Source: Syntrophomonas sp.
GTDB lineage: Bacteria > Bacillota > Syntrophomonadia > Syntrophomonadales > Syntrophomonadaceae
Length of the DNA: 11,338 nucleotides
NCBI GenBank assembly: GCA_028709355.1
Contig: JAQVXF010000020.1
Location: 1-11,338, forward strand
Direction of reading: 5' to 3'
The notes under the pieces are model-generated. The model was given only the letters and a program-made list of their open reading frames with translations, was not told where the DNA came from and made no database searches. Position 1 is the first letter of the stretch. Each line of letters begins with the position of its first letter. Made by a program: the position numbers and the translations under genes. Below, in pieces: positions 6,643 through 11,338 of the stretch.

Positions 6643-7899
6643 TTAGCGGACTTGGCCATCACCCTGGATGATATACTTGCAGGTGGTCAGTTCCTTCAAT
6701 CCCATGGGCCCCCGGGCATGCAGCTTCTGGGTGCTTATCCCCATCTCCGCCCCCAACCCGAATACTCCCCCGTCGGTAAAGCGGGTGGAAGCGTTGGCAT
6801 AGACAGCGGCTGCATCCACCTCGCGAAGGAAGCGCCGGACATTAGTGTAATTGTCACTGATGATGGCCTCGCTATGACCAGTGCCATACTGGTTGATGTG
6901 GTCTACCGCCTCGTCCAGGCTGCCCACCACCTTAACTGCCAGCACCAGGTCCAGGTACTCTTCTGCCCAATCATCCTCACTGGCAGCCTTAATCCCGGGC
7001 ACCAATTGCTGAGTCGTCGGGCAGCCCCTGATCTCCACTCCGGCTGCCTGCAACTCTCCTATCATGGCCGGTAAGAAGCGCGCGGCTACCGCGTGGTGCA
7101 CCAGCAGAGTCTCAGCCGCATTGCATACTGAAGGGCGCTGCACCTTGGCGTTCATCACGATGGGGCTGGCTTGGGCCAGGTCGGCGAATTCATCCACATA
7201 CACGTGGCAATTGCCCATTCCGGTCATGATCACCGGAACCACTGCGTTTTCCAGCACCGCGGTCTTGAGTCCTTTGCCTCCCCGCGGGATAAGTACGTCC
7301 AGGTATTGGTGCATCTTCATCATAAACACTGCCGCCTCACGGTCCTCACTGTCAACCAATTGGATAGCTCCCTCCGGTATGCCCGCCCCGGTCGCCGCAG
7401 CTGAAATGATACGAGCAATCACCCGGTTGGAGTTGAGAGCCTCTTCGCCGCCTCGCAACAGGATGGCGTTGCCTGATTTAAGGCACAAAGCGGCCGCATC
7501 AGCGGTCACATTAGGCCGGGATTCATATATGATCCCGATCACCCCGATCGGCGTCCTCACCCGGCTGATATCCAGGCCGTTGGGACGGCGGGAGGAATCG
7601 ATGGTCTCCCCTACCGGATCCGGCAAGGCCGCGATATCCCTCAGGCCCTGGGCCATGTCGCGGATACGGCTGTCGGTCAGGGTCAGCCTTTCCAGCAGGG
7701 CGGCGCTCAAACCCTGTTCCCGGCCCAATTCCAGGTCAGCTCCATTGGCTTTCAGTATATCCTGGCTGCCGGTCTCCAACTGCTCTGCCATGTTCAGCAA
7801 GGCCACATTTTTGACCGTCGTCGAAGCCGTAGCCAATACCCTGGCCGCCTGCCGGGCCTTTATCCCTTGGGCTATCAGTATCTCTTGAATATTACCCAT
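6643..7899 (-). CDS. proA: Gamma-glutamyl phosphate reductase
   Basis: ProA reduces gamma-glutamyl phosphate with NADPH to glutamate-5-semialdehyde, the second step of proline synthesis. The product has 418 residues, normal for the family, with the aldehyde dehydrogenase-like fold. The catalytic Cys259 lies in QRPSVCNAAETLLVH. Other family segments present are RVRTPIGVIGIIYESRPNVT, LKSGNAILLRGG, IPRGGKGL, and the late FGLGAEMGISTQKLHARGP and GLKELTTCKY. The ATG at 7899 is chosen because GGGAGG precedes it by seven bases; the open frame extends to 8040 but there it overlaps proB. proB ends 13 bp upstream, so the two are translated from one transcript. In related genomes nadD usually follows proA on the same strand; here the four-gene plus-strand block intervenes. 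Confidence 0.97.
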   Translation of the reverse strand: MGNIQEILIAQGIKARQAARVLATASTTVKNVALLNMAEQLETGSQDILKANGADLELGREQGLSAALLERLTLTDSRIRDMAQGLRDIAALPDPVGETIDSSRRPNGLDISRVRTPIGVIGIIYESRPNVTADAAALCLKSGNAILLRGGEEALNSNRVIARIISAAATGAGIPEGAIQLVDSEDREAAVFMMKMHQYLDVLIPRGGKGLKTAVLENAVVPVIMTGMGNCHVYVDEFADLAQASPIVMNAKVQRPSVCNAAETLLVHHAVAARFLPAMIGELQAAGVEIRGCPTTQQLVPGIKAASEDDWAEEYLDLVLAVKVVGSLDEAVDHINQYGTGHSEAIISDNYTNVRRFLREVDAAAVYANASTRFTDGGVFGLGAEMGISTQKLHARGPMGLKELTTCKYIIQGDGQVR

Positions 7900-7912
7900 A
7901 CCTATGCCTCCC

Positions 7913-9046
7913 TTAATCTTGTCCCATGCATTCGACCCACAAGTTGTTGCGGTGAATAACCTCGTCATAATCCTTTTCACCCAGGATCTTGACGATATCG
8001 GTGGACCGCTTGCCAGCGATCTTTCGGATCTCATCCGCACCGTAGTTGGCCATCCCCCGGGCTATCTCCCGGCCATCGGCACCTAGCACCGCCACCACCG
8101 TCCCCCGTCCGAAATCGCCTTCCACATCCACGATCCCAGAGGCCAGCAGGCTCTTGCCCCTTTTCAATAGGGCGTTGGCCGCCCCGCTATCGACTTGCAC
8201 CTTACCGTGCAAGACGGTTCCGAAAGCGATCCACTTCTTGCGGGCCTGCATCTTCTCCTCCCGGGGTATGAACAGGGAACCCAGTCGCTCCCCGGCCAGG
8301 ATCCTCCGCAACACATTTCTTTCGGTGCTGTTGGCGATCACCATGGGGATTCCAGCCGCCATACAAACCCTGGCCCCTTTGAGCTTGGTCAGCATTCCCC
8401 CACTGGAGAAGGCGATGCCGCGGTTGGTGGAGTTCTCTTCCATATCAGTAGTTATCTCATAGACCTCACTCACCAGTTGGGCCTGGTCGTCGACACGGGG
8501 ATCACGTTCATAGAAACCGTCCACATCCGATAAAATGATCAGCAGGTCGGCATTGACAATGGTAGCTATCAAACTGGAGAGCATGTCGTTATCACCAAAC
8601 TTGATCTCCTCCACCACCACCGTATCGTTTTCGTTGATGATGGGGATGACCTTCATGGCCAGGATGGCCAGCAGGGTATTGGTGGCGTTGAGATAGCGCA
8701 TCCGCTCGTCGAGGTCCTCCCGGGTCAACAACACCTGGGCTACTGTCTTGCCGTATTCAGCAAAAAATTTCTCGTACAAGTGGAGCAGGGCGCCTTGCCC
8801 AATGGCGGCCAGGGCCTGCTTTTCCGGCAAAGTGCGGGGGACCTGTTTGAGACCCATGCGGTTGGCCCCGGTGCCTATCGCCCCCGAACTTACCAGCAGC
8901 ACCTCAATATCCTGGTTGTGTATATCGGCCAACTCACGCACCAAGCGTTCCATCCGCCCCAGGTTCAATTGTCCATTGGCATGGGTCAAAGTACTAGTGC
9001 CTACCTTCACCACTATCCGGCAGCACTGCTTCAGCCTCTCCCGCAT
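7913..9046 (-). CDS. proB: Glutamate 5-kinase
   Basis: ProB phosphorylates glutamate to gamma-glutamyl phosphate, the committed and usually proline-inhibited step of proline synthesis. The 377-residue product has an amino acid kinase domain followed by a C-terminal PUA domain (about 280-370). Motifs seen are VVKVGTSTLT, LLVSSGAIGTGANRMG, the glutamate/proline-site region IPIINENDTVV, KFGDNDMLSSLIA, LSDVDGFYERDP and SSGGMLTKLKGA; the last reads GTGGM in many homologues. Both domains are full length. The start is probably ATG at 9046. AAGGAG lies 11 bases before it and 8 before an in-frame GTG at 9049, so that GTG may be used instead. A TTG at 9073 opens the frame but has no binding site. The gene lies 62 bp after obg with no convincing promoter or T-box in the gap. 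Confidence 0.97.
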   Translation of the reverse strand: MRERLKQCCRIVVKVGTSTLTHANGQLNLGRMERLVRELADIHNQDIEVLLVSSGAIGTGANRMGLKQVPRTLPEKQALAAIGQGALLHLYEKFFAEYGKTVAQVLLTREDLDERMRYLNATNTLLAILAMKVIPIINENDTVVVEEIKFGDNDMLSSLIATIVNADLLIILSDVDGFYERDPRVDDQAQLVSEVYEITTDMEENSTNRGIAFSSGGMLTKLKGARVCMAAGIPMVIANSTERNVLRRILAGERLGSLFIPREEKMQARKKWIAFGTVLHGKVQVDSGAANALLKRGKSLLASGIVDVEGDFGRGTVVAVLGADGREIARGMANYGADEIRKIAGKRSTDIVKILGEKDYDEVIHRNNLWVECMGQD

Positions 9047-9108
9047 CACGACCACTTCTCCTTCTACCTGCAAATAATAAACTTTTGCTGTCCATTTGCT
9101 CTAGTTGT

Positions 9109-10368
9109 TTATTCGCTGTAATCGAATTCCATGTCTTTTATCCGGACCGTGTCCCCGATCTTGATCCCCTTTTCTTTCAGCGCGGCGTCCAGACCCATCC
9201 GGGCGGTGGTGCGCTGGAACCTCTGCAGGGACTCTTCCTGAGAAAAATTGGTCATGGTCACCAGGTTGTCGATCCTACGCCCCGAGACCTGGTAGACACC
9301 GTCGACCACATCGATTTGGAAAGGTTCTTCGTCGGCAAACCGGCGGATGATCCTGGCTTCCCCGGTATATTCTGTCGCCGGGATGGTCTGCAGGACCTGG
9401 TAGGTTTTCTCCACCAGCTCACTTACCCCCTGGCCGGTCACCGCCGAAATCCCGTAGACCAGATCGCCGTACTGGTCCTGCAGCAGGCGCAGGTTCTCCT
9501 CCGCATCGGGCAGGTCGATTTTGTTAGCCACAATCAGATAAGGACGATCAAGCAGTTCGGGATTATAGAATTCCAATTCATTGCGCAGGGTTATATAATC
9601 ATCCAGCACCGAGCGCCCATCCACCTGGCCCGCATCGAGGATGAACAGGAGCATCCGGTTCCTCTCGATATGGCGCAGGAAATCGTGACCCAAGCCGGTC
9701 CCCTCGTGGGCCCCCTCGATCAATCCAGGAATGTCGGCGATCACGAAGGACTCTTTGTCCCGGGTCATGACCACTCCCAGATTAGGCACCAAGGTGGTAA
9801 AGGGGTAATCCGCAATCTTGGGCCGAGCCGCCGATACCCGGGATATGAATGTCGATTTGCCTGCATTGGGAAATCCCACCAGGCCTACATCGGCCAGCAG
9901 CTTCAATTCCAGGCGGATCCACTTCTCTTCGCCGGGCTCACCATTCTCAGCCATGGAAGGAGCCTTGTGGACCGCGGTGGCGAAACGGCTGTTACCGCGT
10001 CCTCCACGTCCCCCCCGGGCGATGATAGCACTCTGCCCGGCAACGGTCAGATCGGCCAGCACTTGCCCGTTGTCATCGTCAATGATCAGTGTCCCCACCG
10101 GAACCCGCACCACTAAATCCTCACCCCAGGCTCCGTGCTGGTTCTTGCCTATCCCGTGGGTGCCCCGCTCGGCTTTGAAATGCTTGCGGTAACGGAAATC
10201 CATCAAGGTACCCAGACCTTCGTCGGCCATGAAAACCACATTGCCGCCCCGACCGCCATCTCCGCCATAGGGCCCCCCCATGGGGACGAATTTCTCGCGC
10301 CGGAAGGCCACGCAGCCGTTACCGCCGTTGCCACCCTGGACAAATATTTTAGCGTGGTCAATAAACAC
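9109..10368 (-). CDS. obg: Obg family GTPase (ObgE/CgtA)
   Basis: Obg is an essential P-loop GTPase that binds the 50S subunit late in assembly and links ribosome status to ppGpp and, in Bacillus, to sporulation. The 419 residues show three parts. The glycine-rich Obg domain covers 1-156 (GGNGGNGC, GGPYGGDGGRGGNV, ARGGRGGRGN). The G domain carries Walker A GFPNAGKST at 165-173, DIPGLIEGA, NKID and the SAVTG loop. The C-terminal OCT domain covers about 345-419 (DVVDGVYQVSGRRIDNLV). The start is GTG at 10368, with AAGGAG nine bases upstream; that site overlaps the end of the Spo0B-like gene 6 bp away, so the two are likely translationally coupled. The Firmicutes-type OCT domain is retained. Assignment is certain. 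Confidence 0.98.
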   Translation of the reverse strand: MFIDHAKIFVQGGNGGNGCVAFRREKFVPMGGPYGGDGGRGGNVVFMADEGLGTLMDFRYRKHFKAERGTHGIGKNQHGAWGEDLVVRVPVGTLIIDDDNGQVLADLTVAGQSAIIARGGRGGRGNSRFATAVHKAPSMAENGEPGEEKWIRLELKLLADVGLVGFPNAGKSTFISRVSAARPKIADYPFTTLVPNLGVVMTRDKESFVIADIPGLIEGAHEGTGLGHDFLRHIERNRMLLFILDAGQVDGRSVLDDYITLRNELEFYNPELLDRPYLIVANKIDLPDAEENLRLLQDQYGDLVYGISAVTGQGVSELVEKTYQVLQTIPATEYTGEARIIRRFADEEPFQIDVVDGVYQVSGRRIDNLVTMTNFSQEESLQRFQRTTARMGLDAALKEKGIKIGDTVRIKDMEFDYSE

Positions 10369-10374
10369 CCGTAA

Positions 10375-10842
10375 TCACTCCTTTTCGATCCGGAACACCC
10401 TGGCCTCATTTCCCCCGCTCCAACCGCTGTACAGCAGATCTATCCCTCCGGCCTCCTCGCAGATGGAAAGGTAGATCACCGGCTCTTGGCAACCGATACC
10501 CAGCTCCTGGCGGATAATCTCCAGGCTGGCAGCCGGTTCGCGCCTATCCTTCAGTAACTCCCATGATTCCAGGTCGATATCCTCGAACCGCAGGCCAATA
10601 CCCAGATCGTTAGCCTTCAGCAATTGGTCGTAAAAATATAAGCAGGCCGGGGCCGGCAAAGATCTTAAGATCATCCTTTCCGCATCCAGGCCTTCTATCA
10701 CAGAATGCAGGTAGTCCTGAGCCTCGTCCGGTTGTCCCAGCTGCAGGTAACCGTTTAGCACTTGCAGGTGATTGGCAAGATCATGTTTCATCCGCCTGAG
10801 CAAGCCGACCATGAATTCTGCATCCAATAGTTCCGCCTCCAT
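10375..10842 (-). CDS. Spo0B-like sporulation phosphotransferase
   Basis: This 155-residue protein matches the Spo0B histidine phosphotransferase in position (directly before obg, as in Bacillus) and in its N-terminal helical dimerisation domain. The predicted phosphorylated histidine is His20, in RRMKHDLANHLQVLNGYLQLG. Spo0B passes phosphate from Spo0F to Spo0A in the sporulation phosphorelay. The C-terminal half (about 65-155) is where Spo0B keeps a degenerate ATPase-like fold; no ATP-binding N, G1 or G2 box is visible, so autokinase activity is unlikely. ATG at 10842 has AGGG five bases before it. GGAGG also lies eight bases before an in-frame TTG at 10827, so the protein may be five residues shorter. 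Overall similarity outside the His motif is weak, and many Clostridia use no Spo0B, so the exact role is uncertain. Confidence 0.75.
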   Translation of the reverse strand: MEAELLDAEFMVGLLRRMKHDLANHLQVLNGYLQLGQPDEAQDYLHSVIEGLDAERMILRSLPAPACLYFYDQLLKANDLGIGLRFEDIDLESWELLKDRREPAASLEIIRQELGIGCQEPVIYLSICEEAGGIDLLYSGWSGGNEARVFRIEKE

Positions 10843-10860
10843 ATCATCCCTAATAATAGC

Positions 10861-10887
10861 AAAAACCCCTGGAACATTCCAGGGGTT
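10861..10887 (-). terminator. Intrinsic terminator after rpmA, just before the Spo0B-like gene
   Basis: A perfect 10-bp stem, AACCCCTGGA/TCCAGGGGTT (10887-10864), closes a 4-base loop. On the minus strand it is followed by T residues; with the stem end it makes a run of five Ts (10865-10861). It lies 20 bp after the rpmA stop. Only 18 bp separate it from the Spo0B-like start, leaving no room for a normal promoter after it, so downstream transcription must come from readthrough or from a promoter upstream of the hairpin. Confidence 0.85.
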
Positions 10888-10907
10888 GGAGTTCGTGCCA
10901 GTGGTGC

Positions 10908-11180
10908 CTATACGGTAGCGCTCTCCTCCACCGGGTACACACTCACCTGCTTCTTGGTCTTGCCCTTGCGTTCGAATTTCACCTGGCCGTCCACAGTGCA
11001 GAAGAGGGTGTCATCACCGCCCACCATTACGTTCTGACCGGGATGGATCTTAGTCCCCCGCTGCCTTACCAATATATTGCCAGCCCTTACCAACTGACCA
11101 TCGCCGCGCTTGACACCCAGGCGCTTGGACTCGCTGTCCCTGCCGTTCCTGCTGCTGCCGACTCCCTTTTTATGTGCCAT
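10908..11180 (-). CDS. rpmA: 50S ribosomal protein L27 (bL27), without N-terminal extension
   Basis: L27 sits near the peptidyl transferase centre, where its N-terminal tail reaches the tRNA ends. The 90-residue product reads MAHKKGVGSSRNGRDS at its start and continues through the family core (RLGVKRGDGQLVRAGNILVRQRGT in several segments, KIHPGQNVMVGGDDTLF). The start ATG at 11180 has GGGAGG eight bases upstream. Most Firmicutes make L27 with an N-terminal extension that the cysteine protease Prp (YsxB) removes. Here the mature N terminus is encoded directly, and no prp gene lies in the 60-bp gap to rplU. The gene is followed by an intrinsic terminator. Identity is certain. Confidence 0.98.
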   Translation of the reverse strand: MAHKKGVGSSRNGRDSESKRLGVKRGDGQLVRAGNILVRQRGTKIHPGQNVMVGGDDTLFCTVDGQVKFERKGKTKKQVSVYPVEESATV

Positions 11181-11240
11181 ATCAATAACCTCCCAGTTAT
11201 GCTCGCATGATTAATCCGTTAAATTGTTGCCCAAGACTCA

Positions 11241-11338
11241 TCAACCTTCGATCTTGTCCACCTTGATCTTGGTGAATGCCTGGCGATGACCTTGTTTGCG
11301 GCGATAATTCTTGCGTTTCTTGTACTTATAGACGGTTA
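11241..11338 (-). CDS. rplU: 50S ribosomal protein L21 (bL21), C-terminal end only
   Basis: The right edge of the window holds the last 31 residues of L21 on the minus strand, ending KIKVDKIEG before a TGA stop at 11243-11241. The segment YKYKKRKNYRRKQGHRQAFT is the typical basic C-terminal signature of the family. L21 binds 23S rRNA and supports L20 placement in 50S assembly. The remainder, with the promoter and leader that would drive rplU-rpmA, lies outside the window. rpmA begins 60 bp downstream. Confidence 0.95.
   Translation of the reverse strand, partial: TVYKYKKRKNYRRKQGHRQAFTKIKVDKIEG

Noticed and set aside
6622..6648. Inverted repeat CGCTAA...TTAGCG over the proA stop codon
   Set aside because: Only six pairs around a 15-base loop and no T-run; likely chance.
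7064..7888. A 274-codon plus-strand open frame opposite proA
   Set aside because: Low-complexity, Ser/Arg-rich translation with no domain; the opposite strand carries full-length proA.
7900..8040. Longer proA start back to 8040
   Set aside because: It would overlap the end of proB by over 120 bp, and the ATG at 7899 has an ideal ribosome binding site.
9047..9108. Possible promoter or T-box element before proB
   Set aside because: The 62-bp gap is too short for a T-box and no -35/-10 pair with proper spacing was found.
9085..10116. A 343-codon plus-strand open frame opposite obg
   Set aside because: It is a G+C-driven shadow of the certain obg gene, with no recognisable domain and no ribosome binding site.

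Overview
The window suggests a spore-forming, probably anaerobic Firmicute of the class Clostridia, with G+C in the mid-50s by eye. The reasons are a conserved housekeeping neighbourhood (rplU, rpmA, a Spo0B-type gene, obg, proB, proA, nadD, yqeK, rsfS, leuS), strong AGGAGG-like ribosome binding sites, and several GTG or TTG starts. The Syntrophomonas/Pelotomaculum side of the Clostridia would fit, but the genus cannot be fixed from this sequence.

Layout from left to right. (1) The 3' half of leuS on + ends at 1379 and converges on a minus-strand nadD-yqeK-rsfS operon (3107 to 1480); a long hairpin at 1414-1453 sits between them. (2) An AT-rich divergent promoter region (about 3114-3317) separates nadD from a plus-strand block of four genes: a YkgJ-like cysteine-cluster protein, a cysteine synthase-family PLP enzyme, a thiolase-fold protein without the usual nucleophilic cysteine, and a small zinc-ribbon/OB-fold (DUF35) protein. 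(3) The block converges at about 6577-6642 with a minus-strand run, listed here in transcription order: rplU (only its 3' end is in the window), rpmA, a Spo0B-like phosphotransferase, obg, proB and proA.

How the genes work together. The minus-strand genes serve ribosome assembly and function (L21, L27, Obg, RsfS), sporulation signalling (Spo0B-like), proline synthesis (ProB, ProA), NAD synthesis (NadD) and Ap4A hydrolysis (YqeK). The plus-strand block splits what is usually a continuous proA-nadD junction and looks like an accessory insertion. Its last two genes form a recognisable thiolase-like/DUF35 pair that probably makes one acyl-CoA-handling complex. Its first two pair a metal-binding-type cysteine-rich protein with a cysteine or sulfur-metabolism enzyme.

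Points most worth a second look are the unusual four-gene block, the missing catalytic cysteine in the thiolase-like protein, the intrinsic terminator placed 18 bp before the spo0B-like start, and the absence of both the L27 N-terminal extension and the prp protease gene normally linked to it. No RNA genes, CRISPR arrays or insertion sequences were seen. There is no gene-free stretch longer than about 210 bases.
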